Below the pieces are notes generated by a model that saw nothing but the letters and a program-made list of their open reading frames with translations, searched no databases and had not been told where the DNA came from. DNA of 40,982 bases from NCBI RefSeq assembly GCF_000331515.1, contig NZ_AMZO01000043.1, positions 1 to 40,982 on the forward strand, given 5' to 3'. Shown here piece by piece: positions 33,919-40,982 of the stretch. Both the position numbers and the translations under genes were made by a program. This DNA comes from Photobacterium marinum. GTDB taxonomy: Bacteria > Pseudomonadota > Gammaproteobacteria > Enterobacterales > Vibrionaceae. Numbering within the stretch: position 1 is the stretch's first letter; every line of letters starts with the position of its first letter.

Positions 33919-34896
33919 TCAGGCTTGCTGTGGCAGAGGTCTGAACATTTGGCTGACCGGGCGGTAATAAGCCAGATAACGCAGCGCGACATACCCGACA
34001 ACCAAAGTGGCTATAAACAGTTCGGCTTTTGCCAACATCAACACCTGACCGACATAATGGCTTTCCAGTCCCATCCCTGCCATCCAGGCTGCAGCTTTGA
34101 ACAGAGCTGTCGCGCTAATCACCATTGGGAATGTGAAGGCCGCATACCCCGGACTGAAAGGCAGCCGCAACAGGCGATAAAACGCTAAGTAAATAACAAA
34201 AGTCATCAATACCGCGATACCGGCCAGCAGGCCAATCACCAGTGGAGACGGCTCTACAGCCACTGTCAGATAGCCAGCCAGCGACAGTGAGGCCGGTGCC
34301 GCCATAATGGCAATGGTCGGTTTGGCGGCATCTGGTATTTCATGACAGAAAATCAGACGGTAAACCATCAACGGCAGCAGGACAGCATAGGCAACCATAC
34401 CGAAATACAGCAGACCTTCTGCCAGTTGGTGCAACTCTCCTCCCGGGAAAGAGACATCGGCAACAATAATACCGATAGGCGGTACAAACCAGCTTGGCAC
34501 CATATGATGCAATTCAAACTCACTAACTCGGTGGTATGCAAACAACAGTAAGAAAACCAAATGCAGAGCCACTGCGACCAACCAGAGTGCCTGACCGGTT
34601 AAAGGGAAATATTGTCCGACAGCTTTCGACACCACCATCAGTGCCATCGCAAACGTCGGCACCACACTGCCCACCACCGGATGAGTTAAATCATCCCAAA
34701 GCAGCTTCGGGTGACAGATAAACTTCACCAACAACACCATCAGCAGCAGTGAGGCAATTGCCGCTCCTGTCAGCTGACCGTAACCGTTGAGATCAGCGGC
34801 GTTCTCCCAGCACCAGCCAAGGCTGGCAATCCCAAGGGCGAGTCCTGCCATCGGGGTTGGCGCTCCTGCGACTTTTTTCCTGGTTGCCCGGATCAT
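33919..34896 (-). CDS. TDT/SLAC1-family membrane transporter (TehA-like)
   Basis: This 325-residue protein is almost wholly hydrophobic with about ten transmembrane segments, as in the tellurite-resistance/dicarboxylate (TDT) and SLAC1 family of anion channels and exporters. Recognisable parts include P-T-P-M-A-G-L-A-L-G-I-A-S-L-G-W-C-W near the start, F-V-P-P-I-G-I-I-V-A-D and S-P-G-Y-A-A-F-T-F-P. The start is the ATG at 34896 with GGAG eight bases upstream; an upstream GTG at 34905 overlaps that site. The divergent LysR gene probably controls it. Substrate unknown: tellurite, sulfite or dicarboxylates are possible; the regulator type hints at sulfite (inference). Confidence 0.82.
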   Translation of the reverse strand: MIRATRKKVAGAPTPMAGLALGIASLGWCWENAADLNGYGQLTGAAIASLLLMVLLVKFICHPKLLWDDLTHPVVGSVVPTFAMALMVVSKAVGQYFPLTGQALWLVAVALHLVFLLLFAYHRVSEFELHHMVPSWFVPPIGIIVADVSFPGGELHQLAEGLLYFGMVAYAVLLPLMVYRLIFCHEIPDAAKPTIAIMAAPASLSLAGYLTVAVEPSPLVIGLLAGIAVLMTFVIYLAFYRLLRLPFSPGYAAFTFPMVISATALFKAAAWMAGMGLESHYVGQVLMLAKAELFIATLVVGYVALRYLAYYRPVSQMFRPLPQQA

Positions 34897-34909
34897 GAAT
34901 CCCACTCCA

Positions 34910-34929
34910 AATACTTAGCCTTAGGTATT
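34910..34929. promoter_or_regulatory. Possible LysR operator in the divergent region
   Basis: An inverted repeat, AATAC (34910-34914) and GTATT (34925-34929), lies just upstream of the transporter start, in the spacer shared with the LysR gene. A further GAATACTTGAA occurs near 34979. LysR regulators usually bind such dyads, but I cannot show binding. Confidence 0.25.
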
Positions 34930-35032
34930 CAAGGCTTTAACTGAACACAGAAAGAGTCTATCCAAATTGAACTGTTTAGAATACTTGAATATATTTAAAC
35001 CAACTTTAAGCACCACTTAACATGGAAGTACC

Positions 35033-35935
35033 ATGAACATTGCCCTTAAACAGCTCAAGGTCTTTGTCACTGTCGCCCAGGAGCGTACTATCACCGCTGC
35101 AGCAGACAAACTGTTTCTCTCCAAGCCCGCGGTAAGCATGGCGCTGTCTGAACTGGAAAAGCACCTCGGACACAAACTTTTCGACCGCAACAACAATCGT
35201 TTGATCATTAACGAGCAAGGAAAACGGCTGCTTCCTCTGGCCGATGAACTATTAGCCCGCAGCCATGCCATTGAGCAGTTGTTTGATCAGACAGGGCCGG
35301 TTACCGGCAAACTCAAGATCGGTTCCAGTGATACCGTCGGCAACCAGATCACCCCTTTCTTGCTAAGAGACTTCAGGGCCAGCTGCGAACACAGAGATCA
35401 GACTCTGTTTATTTCTAATACCGCACAGATCTGCCACATGCTGAGCGAATTTGAACTTGATGTCGGTTTAGTCGAAGGGAAGGTACAGCAAGCCGATTTG
35501 GAGATCCTGCCCTGGCTGAGTGATGACATGGTCGTAGCCTGCCACCCGGAACATCCGCTGACAAAAATACACCATCTGTCTTTGGCTGATTTGGAAGGGT
35601 CAGAGTGGATCCTACGCGAGCCGGGCTCAGGTACCCGTGAATACTTCCTGAACCGGATAGCGCCGCGCCTGGAAAAATGGCATCAGGCATTTGAGCTGAA
35701 TACAACCGAAGCCATTATTAACTGTGCTGCAGCCGGGCTGGGTATTACCTGCCTGTCGCGCCTAGCCGTGGAACATGCAGTTCACGACAACAGGCTGGTT
35801 ATCCTGGAGCTGCCGCTTGATATGCAACGCCAGTACTGGTTGCTCTATCACAAAGAAAAATACCAGAGCCCACTGCTAAGGTTGTTTCTTCAGTTTTGCC
35901 ATAACTGGCAACTGAGCGATAAGCAATCCCAGTAA
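35033..35935 (+). CDS. LysR-family regulator, YeiE-like
   Basis: This is a 300-residue LysR regulator. The winged helix-turn-helix occupies about 1-62 (L-K-Q-L-K-V-F-V-T-V-A-Q-E, then S-K-P-A-V-S-M-A-L-S-E-L-E). The effector domain follows, with I-G-S-S-D-T-V-G-N-Q-I, D-V-G-L-V-E-G, W-I-L-R-E-P-G-S-G-T-R-E and A-A-A-G-L-G-I-T-C-L-S-R. These read like E. coli YeiE, whose relatives have been linked to sulfite. It is divergent from the TDT transporter, the usual layout for a regulator and its target. Effector and target are inference. Confidence 0.82.
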   Translation: MNIALKQLKVFVTVAQERTITAAADKLFLSKPAVSMALSELEKHLGHKLFDRNNNRLIINEQGKRLLPLADELLARSHAIEQLFDQTGPVTGKLKIGSSDTVGNQITPFLLRDFRASCEHRDQTLFISNTAQICHMLSEFELDVGLVEGKVQQADLEILPWLSDDMVVACHPEHPLTKIHHLSLADLEGSEWILREPGSGTREYFLNRIAPRLEKWHQAFELNTTEAIINCAAAGLGITCLSRLAVEHAVHDNRLVILELPLDMQRQYWLLYHKEKYQSPLLRLFLQFCHNWQLSDKQSQ

Positions 35936-35940
35936 ATAAC

Positions 35941-36654
35941 TTAAATTCGATTATCGCCGCAGCTGAAGGCAATGATCTGGCTGATCTGACAAAGCGGACG
36001 GCCAGATTCCTGTTGCCAGTCGCTGAAAGCCGACTGGGCAGCCTGAAGTGAACGCTGGGTGTCCCGCCCACCATCAATAATGCCTATATTGCGAAGATAC
36101 GACTCAACATCCTGACTGAGGATAAATGTATCTTTGCCCATCACCCTTAATGTATACGGGCCGGTATTGCCGCCAAGCCGCTTGCCATGCTTTTTCAGGT
36201 GGCGCCACAGGCCGACAATATCGTCACCCGGCCAGTCAGCCACCATTGCTGCAAAGGAGCCATGTTCAACAGCCGCTTCATGGATCATCTGGGCATTGGC
36301 CGGAATCGTCATCACTTTACCAAGATGGCGGATGATAGTCGGATCGGTTGCTTTGCGCTCCCACATCTCAGTTGGCATCAACAGCATCTTCTCGATATCG
36401 AAATCAAAGAAAACCTGCTCAAAACCGGGCCACTTATTGCGGACAACTTTCCAGCTCATTCCGGACTGAAACACTTTCTGACTGAACGCCGCCAGCCAGC
36501 GATGATCCGGAATTGCCCGGAGTTGTTCTGCGTCTAACGGGATTGCCAGTAAACTTTCCAATCCGGCTTCACCGCCTTTCCTTTCGGCGGCGCGAGCATA
36601 AATATGAGTAAATTTTTCCCGTACCATCACATTAACACGCTTATTTCTGGACAT
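35941..36654 (-). CDS. DNA-3-methyladenine glycosylase I family protein
   Basis: This 237-residue protein resembles the Tag-type (adenine glycosylase) branch found in marine gammaproteobacteria. The core reads F-S-Q-K-V-F-Q-S-G-M-S-W-K-V-V-R-N-K-W-P and then F-F-D-F-D-I-E-K-M. The C-terminal helical part has L-S-Q-D-V-E-S-Y-L-R-N. Such enzymes excise alkylated adenine from DNA. The classical Tag zinc ligands at the N-terminus are not evident, so activity and substrate are uncertain. The start ATG at 36654 has AAAGG just upstream. It is divergent from yebG, and a LexA box lies between them 12 bases from its start. Confidence 0.72.
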   Translation of the reverse strand: MSRNKRVNVMVREKFTHIYARAAERKGGEAGLESLLAIPLDAEQLRAIPDHRWLAAFSQKVFQSGMSWKVVRNKWPGFEQVFFDFDIEKMLLMPTEMWERKATDPTIIRHLGKVMTIPANAQMIHEAAVEHGSFAAMVADWPGDDIVGLWRHLKKHGKRLGGNTGPYTLRVMGKDTFILSQDVESYLRNIGIIDGGRDTQRSLQAAQSAFSDWQQESGRPLCQISQIIAFSCGDNRI

Positions 36655-36666
36655 TGACCTTTATGC

Positions 36667-36686
36667 TACTGTATAAACAGCCAGTA
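36667..36686. promoter_or_regulatory. LexA (SOS) box between the glycosylase gene and yebG
   Basis: The 20-base site has TACTGT at its left end and CAGTA at its right, with an eight-base AT-rich centre (CTGT-N8-CCAG). It matches the consensus TACTGT(AT)4ACAGTA at 16 of 20 positions. It lies 23 bases before the yebG start codon. E. coli yebG is a known SOS gene, which supports the call. Confidence 0.82.
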
Positions 36687-36709
36687 AATCAATTTCGGAG
36701 AGGGTGACC

Positions 36710-37009
36710 ATGGCTGTTATCGTCAAATATGTGGTTGAGCGCAACGGAGAAGAAAAGATGACTTTCACCTCTAAGTCCGAAGCCGACGCATACGACAAAA
36801 TGCTGGATATGGCTGAAGAGATGTTCACTTTACTAAGCGAGAGTGAACTGTTCGAAGATGAAGCCAAGCAAGAAGAACTGTCTTTGTTCCTTGCCCAGAA
36901 ACGTGAAGAAGTACTAATCGCACTGGGTGCCAAGAAAAAAGCGGCCCCAAAAAAGAAAGCAGCTAAACCTGAAGTTGTTGCCGAGCAACCAAAGGAAGAT
37001 GCGGCTTAA
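36710..37009 (+). CDS. yebG: SOS-induced protein YebG
   Basis: YebG is a small DNA-damage-inducible protein of unclear function. The 99-residue protein begins M-A-V-I-V-K-Y-V-V-E-R-N-G-E-E-K-M-T-F-T and continues S-K-S-E-A-D-A-Y-D-K-M-L-D-M-A, close to E. coli YebG. The C-terminal tail has a lysine/alanine run (K-K-K-A-A-P-K-K-K-A-A-K), longer and more basic than in E. coli and suggestive of DNA contact. I set the start at the ATG at 36710, preceded by GGAGAGG; a GTG at 36704 overlaps that site. The LexA box upstream fits SOS control. Confidence 0.93.
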   Translation: MAVIVKYVVERNGEEKMTFTSKSEADAYDKMLDMAEEMFTLLSESELFEDEAKQEELSLFLAQKREEVLIALGAKKKAAPKKKAAKPEVVAEQPKEDAA

Positions 37010-37040
37010 TCTTTAGCGCTGATGACTTCATCATGAATAA

Positions 37041-37063
37041 ACCTCCGTTCCGGAGGTTTTTTT
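37041..37063 (+). terminator. Intrinsic terminator of yebG
   Basis: ACCTCCG (37041-37047) pairs with CGGAGGT (37051-37057) across a three-base loop, followed by seven Ts from 37057. Confidence 0.88.
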
Positions 37064-37263
37064 ATGCGCCCATTTCCACCGCTTCCATGCAAATTCAATA
37101 ACAAAGGAAATAATCTCACCATTTTCTACTGATTCTCTGCCGCCCCCTTCAATATCGTGCCAAGTGTCATTATGATGGTTCAATCTTGTTATCGAGCTAT
37201 CGTATAAAGCTGCCTGCCTTGCAGCGCAGTGCTCAACACTTTTGATATGGAGACCTACCGATA

Positions 37264-38295
37264 ATGGCCAGCTTTTCACTTGCCCTTGGTACAGCAACTA
37301 AAAACCGTGACGGTAAAATCATTGAAGCTTTCTTCCCGACTCCGGTTCTGAATCCATCTGACGAACTGGTTGCAGCCATTGCCGCTGTGGTTAACTACAA
37401 AGAAGGTAACCAAGCGATTGAAGTCGCTCCGGCTCAGTGTGCAGAGCTGGCTGAAGCATTCAAAGCAGCAGGCGATGAGCAGAGTGCAGTATTTGCGACT
37501 AAAGCATCACAATCCACTCAACCGCTTGTAATCGTTATTCTGGCAACCGACGAGAAGCCAGCTTCTGTTGCTGAAGGCTTCCTGAAACTTCAGCTTATCT
37601 CTCACCGCCTGGTTAAGCCGCACGGTGTGGTACTTGACGGTATCTTCGGCCTGCTACACAACATCGCATGGACCAGCCACGGCCCAATCGATCTGCCGGA
37701 GCTGGCTGAGCGCCAGATGGAAGCTCGCCTGAACGGTGAAGTTCTGACTGTCGACTGTGTTGATAAATTCCCTAAAATGGTCGATTACGTGGTTCCGACC
37801 AGCGTTCGTATTGCTGATACTTCCCGTGTTCGCCTTGGCGCGCATGTGGGTGAAGGCACAACCGTTATGCACGAAGGCTTCATTAACTTCAACGCAGGTA
37901 CAACTGGCGTGAGCATGGTTGAAGGCCGTATTTCTGCAGGCGTTGTAGTTGGCAACGGTTCAGACATCGGTGGTGGTGCATCTATCATGGGCACACTATC
38001 TGGCGGCGGTAAAGTGGTGGTTTCTATCGGTGAAAACAGCCTGCTGGGTGCTAACGCGGGTCTTGGCTTCCCTATGGGCGACCGCTGTACTATCGAATCA
38101 GGCCTGTACGTAACAGCCGGCTCTAAAGTACGTATGCTGGATGCCGACGGCAAAGAAGTTGAGTTTGTTAAAGCTCGCGATCTTGCCGGCAAACCGGATC
38201 TGCTGTTCCGCCGCAACTCAATGACCGGCCAGATTGAATGTCTGACCAACAAGTCAGCGGTTGAACTGAACAGCGAACTGCACAGCAACAACTAA
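37264..38295 (+). CDS. dapD: 2,3,4,5-tetrahydropyridine-2,6-dicarboxylate N-succinyltransferase DapD
   Basis: DapD transfers succinyl from succinyl-CoA to tetrahydrodipicolinate in the lysine/diaminopimelate pathway, supplying cell-wall meso-DAP. The 343-residue protein is the longer DapD type known from Pseudomonas and Vibrio, rather than the 274-residue enterobacterial form. The C-terminal half shows left-handed beta-helix hexapeptide repeats (V-G-E-G-T-T-V-M-H-E-G-F-I-N-F-N-A-G-T, I-S-A-G-V-V-V-G-N-G-S-D-I-G-G-G-A-S). GGAG lies about 11 bases before the ATG. It stands alone with its own terminator. Confidence 0.95.
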   Translation: MASFSLALGTATKNRDGKIIEAFFPTPVLNPSDELVAAIAAVVNYKEGNQAIEVAPAQCAELAEAFKAAGDEQSAVFATKASQSTQPLVIVILATDEKPASVAEGFLKLQLISHRLVKPHGVVLDGIFGLLHNIAWTSHGPIDLPELAERQMEARLNGEVLTVDCVDKFPKMVDYVVPTSVRIADTSRVRLGAHVGEGTTVMHEGFINFNAGTTGVSMVEGRISAGVVVGNGSDIGGGASIMGTLSGGGKVVVSIGENSLLGANAGLGFPMGDRCTIESGLYVTAGSKVRMLDADGKEVEFVKARDLAGKPDLLFRRNSMTGQIECLTNKSAVELNSELHSNN

Positions 38296-38331
38296 ATCAT
38301 TACTGAATTTTGCGTTTAAACCGTACGCAAT

Positions 38332-38362
38332 AAAAACAGGCTGCCTTGGCAGCCTGTTTTTT
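38332..38362. terminator. Bidirectional terminator after dapD
   Basis: CAGGCTGCC (38337-38345) pairs with GGCAGCCTG (38348-38356), with AAAAA before and TTTTTT after. It can serve dapD and the convergent lipoprotein gene. Confidence 0.9.
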
Positions 38363-38381
38363 GATATCAATACCTTAGTGA

Positions 38382-38708
38382 CTAATAACCCCGATCAATC
38401 AGCCCATAGCTACCCTGACCGTTATTACATTCATCAGGATACCCCGGATTGACCACGGTACTGACTTGCTTCTTACCGCTACAGTATTCAAAGCGCCCTT
38501 TCATGTACCCGGCACGATATTTCTCGTATTCGGTCTCTGTCATCGCGCCCTGCTTGCTCAAACGATCCTGATCCCATTCCCGGTAGCCCTGTGCACCATG
38601 GTAAGCACCGAGCTGTTCCCACTCCTGCTGTTGCGACAATTGCGCTTCATACTGGCTGACGCAGGCCGTCAGGACGAGCACCGCCGCCAGGCTAATCAAT
38701 CTCAGCAT
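38382..38708 (-). CDS. DUF2799 lipoprotein
   Basis: This is a 108-residue lipoprotein. The signal peptide ends in L-T-A-C with the lipidated Cys at 16. The mature part has the DUF2799 pattern: W-E-Q-L-G-A-Y-H-G-A-Q-G, Y-E-K-Y-R-A-G-Y-M-K-G and a conserved F-E-Y-C. A second Cys lies near residue 93. The residue after Cys16 is Val, which suggests outer-membrane sorting. Function is unknown. It is downstream of the small membrane protein gene on the same strand. Confidence 0.78.
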   Translation of the reverse strand: MLRLISLAAVLVLTACVSQYEAQLSQQQEWEQLGAYHGAQGYREWDQDRLSKQGAMTETEYEKYRAGYMKGRFEYCSGKKQVSTVVNPGYPDECNNGQGSYGLIDRGY

Positions 38709-38763
38709 GATTCCGTCCTCTGTGTATTGCCTAAGTATGGCTTACAGAAGACTACAGTTCAGA

Positions 38764-39063
38764 TTACTTGGTAATAATGTAGGTAAACGGATTAGAAAAA
38801 GAGAACTTGCTGCCGGAAGTGGTCACTTTACCCTGCTTCATCGCAACCAGTACTTCTTTCTGCACCCGGATCAGCGAAAAGAAACGAATGACAATAAAGA
38901 CCATAAACACAGGCATGATAATTTGAGCCATCGGAGCCGACTGTAGAACCAGATCATTAGTCAGCCACACAGCCAGCATAGCCAACATCGCATAGAGAGA
39001 ATGCGGCTTTAGGGTAATCTGTACCTTGTCATCAGATTCCTTACGTTCAAAGAAAATATTCAT
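38764..39063 (-). CDS. Small two-helix membrane protein
   Basis: This is a 99-residue protein of unknown family. A charged N-terminal 20 residues (F-F-E-R-K-E-S-D-D-K) precede two hydrophobic segments at about 22-40 and 45-63 separated by a short loop. A positively charged tail (R-V-Q-K-E-V-L-V-A-M-K-Q-G-K-V) follows. GGGAT lies upstream of the ATG. It may be cotranscribed with the DUF2799 lipoprotein gene 55 bases downstream. I cannot assign a role. Confidence 0.6.
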   Translation of the reverse strand: MNIFFERKESDDKVQITLKPHSLYAMLAMLAVWLTNDLVLQSAPMAQIIMPVFMVFIVIRFFSLIRVQKEVLVAMKQGKVTTSGSKFSFSNPFTYIITK

Positions 39064-39177
39064 GTTGATATCCCATCAATACTTCAGATAACGCTAACGG
39101 TCTCATAACTGCTTACCCGCAGGCAAGAAAGCGTTACACATTTTAAATTTTGGCCGCAATTACGCCCCCTACAAGCA

Positions 39178-39205
39178 AGAAAAATGGCAGCCGAAGCCGC
39201 CATTT
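39178..39205 (-). terminator. Terminator downstream of the large lipoprotein gene
   Basis: On the minus strand a stem AAATGGC/GCCATTT plus an inner GC pair closes a TTCG loop (39182-39205), followed by TTTCTTGC. This is a typical stable tetraloop terminator. Confidence 0.75.
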
Positions 39206-39254
39206 CTGTCACCATACATAGATTTATAAGAGCCAACATAGGCAAAAACAGACA

Positions 39255-40670
39255 CTACATATACAAGATCTTGCTTTGTTCTGCCTTCGGTTTGAGCATG
39301 ATGCTTTCCGTCACTAATTTCTCGGCAGCGACAACTTGAATCTCGTGCTCACCGGGAACAAGATAGGTTTTTATCGAACCGGTACTGTACACATTACCGG
39401 TCATCCCGGCTAATTCACCATCAATGAAGACCTTTACCCCCGACACTGGCTGTTGCTCATTATCCAACACATTCAGCACCAAGGCTCCCAGGCTCTGTTT
39501 GGTTCTCACCTGTTCACGCTTGAGTTTAAGTCGGCATTCTGATTTATGGCTGTCACCAAGATTAATCGTCATATTGCAACTGGCAAAAGGCGTGAGATTA
39601 AAGCCATCGGACGCTTCACTAACTCTATGAAACGCCAAATAAGCATCAACTTTATCCACCCCCTGAGTTTCAAACAGCTCCCTGGCTTTATAGAGGCCGC
39701 CATCATAACGTACCGTTAGTACTCGTTCCTGCACTGGCATGTTCTCTCGGGCAAGGCGGACAATTAATGCTAAGTCCTGCGCAGAGCCAACTTCATCCAC
39801 CACTTCATCAGGAATGGTAAAGGTAAATGTCCCCTGATCCTTGAGCTCGGTAAGCGTGACGTTTGCTTTCGCGTTAACACCGCCTACCACGACCTTAGTA
39901 CACTTATCCCTTGCAAATCTAACTCTTCTGTCGGCCTTACCAACCATCATATCAGCATCATAAAGGTGCAACTGAAGCCGATGGTAGCCAGGCTCCAGGT
40001 TAAGACGAAACTGAGCCGCTTCCGTCGCTTGATTAAGGGTAAATACCTGTTCAGGTTCACCGTTAACTGACAGGCCTAATTGCGGCTCAGCCAGAGCAGA
40101 AAGCTCTTCTAAAGAGAACGCAATTTTGAGTACAGGTAGCGACCGGACATCATCAATGTTGATCTTGGTTTCGCCCAAACTCGGATAGAGCACAAAATCA
40201 AGTTCACTCAACGGATCTTCAGATACTTCCTTTCCGGCTATATTAGCGACGAATTGCTGGTCATTACCATCAAGGGTGAGCACCAAATCCATATCATAAC
40301 AACCAGGCTCTATCGGAAGTGTCTGTTGAGAAACCACTTTTCCGTCTGCCTGTTGAGTCACAACCCAATCGAAGCGCTGTTCTTCTCCGGTCTGGGTATT
40401 GGTCACTTTAAGCCGACCATGATACTGACACTCTAAACCGTCGTGATCGCCTAACTTAACCATATCTCCCATCGCAGCCTGTGAATACTTCAATGCTGAC
40501 TGAAATAAATCAGAGCCCAGGCTCTGTAAATACGTCGCTGCAAACTCAGTATTCACAGTTACCAAATTATTATCCTTCGGGCTATTTTCAACCGTACCGC
40601 TTCCTTCGCCACAGCCAACCATAAATAAACCAAGTAGGGTACTTAGTAATTGTTTTTTAGTCTTATGCAT
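39255..40670 (-). CDS. Large lipoprotein with C-terminal PEGA-like domain
   Basis: This is a 471-residue predicted lipoprotein. From the ATG at 40670 the signal peptide ends in F-M-V-G-C, followed by a Gly/Ser-rich linker (G-E-G-S-G-T). The body is beta-rich with repeated carrier-like stretches such as L-E-P-G-Y-H-R-L-Q-L-H-L-Y and I-E-P-G-C-Y-D-M-D-L-V-L. It ends in a PEGA-like module (G-V-K-V-F-I-D-G-E-L-A-G-M-T and L-V-P-G-E-H-E-I-Q-V-V-A). Several cysteines could form disulfides. A frame extension to 40724 is cysteine-rich and lacks support. Function is unknown; a surface or periplasmic binding role is a guess. Confidence 0.7.
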   Translation of the reverse strand: MHKTKKQLLSTLLGLFMVGCGEGSGTVENSPKDNNLVTVNTEFAATYLQSLGSDLFQSALKYSQAAMGDMVKLGDHDGLECQYHGRLKVTNTQTGEEQRFDWVVTQQADGKVVSQQTLPIEPGCYDMDLVLTLDGNDQQFVANIAGKEVSEDPLSELDFVLYPSLGETKINIDDVRSLPVLKIAFSLEELSALAEPQLGLSVNGEPEQVFTLNQATEAAQFRLNLEPGYHRLQLHLYDADMMVGKADRRVRFARDKCTKVVVGGVNAKANVTLTELKDQGTFTFTIPDEVVDEVGSAQDLALIVRLARENMPVQERVLTVRYDGGLYKARELFETQGVDKVDAYLAFHRVSEASDGFNLTPFASCNMTINLGDSHKSECRLKLKREQVRTKQSLGALVLNVLDNEQQPVSGVKVFIDGELAGMTGNVYSTGSIKTYLVPGEHEIQVVAAEKLVTESIMLKPKAEQSKILYM

Positions 40671-40982
40671 AGTTATTCTCAGCCCTAAGATAAATAACAA
40701 TGTGCAACAACACACACAAAACAAAAGTACGCGAATTTAACACAAACCAGCTAAAAACAAAAAGTTGTGATGAGAATAAAAGCCTTTTCCTGCTACTTTT
40801 TTGGTCATAAATCGATTATCCCAGACCCGGAAATCAGAGATTGGTCATATTACGTTCGATTTTGATTTTTTATAGAAAAGAGCCAAATGCACAGCTATGC
40901 ACTTTCAGCTAAACAGACATAGGCAGGAAACAGAACACGGGGTCAAGCGAGACTCATCCGACCGAAGGGCGGACAAAGATAA
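40671..40982. other. Leader region upstream of the large lipoprotein gene
   Basis: I see no gene here. It is the upstream region of the minus-strand lipoprotein gene and is AT-rich in its first 200 bases. A near-palindrome, TGCACAGCTATGCA (40888-40901), matches its reverse complement at 12 of 14 positions and may be an operator. No secure promoter could be picked. Confidence 0.35.

Noticed and set aside
40886..40922. Short 11-codon frame (MHSYALSAKQT) as a leader peptide
   Set aside because: No downstream plus-strand gene is in the window and no attenuator structure is evident.

Overview
The window reads as a chromosomal segment of a marine gammaproteobacterium of the family Vibrionaceae (Photobacterium or Vibrio relatives). 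The case rests on lineage-typical genes (DUF2789, DUF2310 beside syd, two-domain queF, a DUF2850-type protein, long-form dapD) and on Enterobacterales-like neighbourhoods (gcvA/gcvB, csdA-csdE, tcdA, mltA, argA, recD-recB-recC) with local rearrangements. This assignment is inferred from remembered protein families, not from a search. No rRNA, tRNA, CRISPR array, integrase or full insertion sequence was seen.

Layout: 0.4-3.3 kb holds two small orphan proteins, a zinc-ribbon protein, syd and queF. 3.4-7.5 kb holds two consecutive signalling-type proteins: a secreted/periplasmic TPR protein with a badly degenerate GGDEF fold, then a cytoplasmic coiled-coil GGDEF protein with a GDDEF signature. 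7.7-10 kb has ppnN and xni. 10.0-14.6 kb is the accessory part. 14.7-18.2 kb is rlmM, a DUF423 membrane protein, an alpha/beta hydrolase and gcvA on the minus strand, with the GcvB small RNA divergent from gcvA. 18.2-24.3 kb has csdA-csdE, a 162-bp inverted-repeat element, tcdA, mltA, a DUF2850-type protein and argA. 24.3-33.8 kb encodes RecD, RecB and RecC. 33.9-38.3 kb has a TDT-family exporter with a divergent LysR regulator, a DNA glycosylase divergent from yebG across a LexA box, and dapD. The last part holds two lipoproteins and a small membrane protein.

The most interesting region is 10.0-14.6 kb, inserted between the core genes xni and rlmM. It encodes a P1B-type ATPase with an S-C-A motif in place of CPx, and small proteins with metal-associated-like folds that lack CxxC. 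The ATPase and one small protein share an H-H-I-P-G-R-x-R motif, and a second small protein has a looser version. The operon also encodes a protein with 21 histidines in about 60 residues and two proteins sharing a small hydrophobic G-A-A-x-A-x-x-L-S-N module. Two sites matching the 7-1-7 Fur consensus at 12 of 14 positions and one near-perfect FNR-type site lie in the control regions. Together this looks like a ferrosome (fez) type iron-storage organelle cluster, under iron and probably oxygen control. The assignment is an inference from composition and motif; it needs homology searches and microscopy.

The other genes cover DNA repair (RecBCD, glycosylase, YebG, Xni), sulfur and tRNA chemistry (CsdA, CsdE, TcdA, QueF, RlmM), amino-acid biosynthesis (ArgA, DapD), cell-wall turnover (MltA), nucleotide salvage (PpnN) and amino-acid-linked control by GcvA/GcvB.
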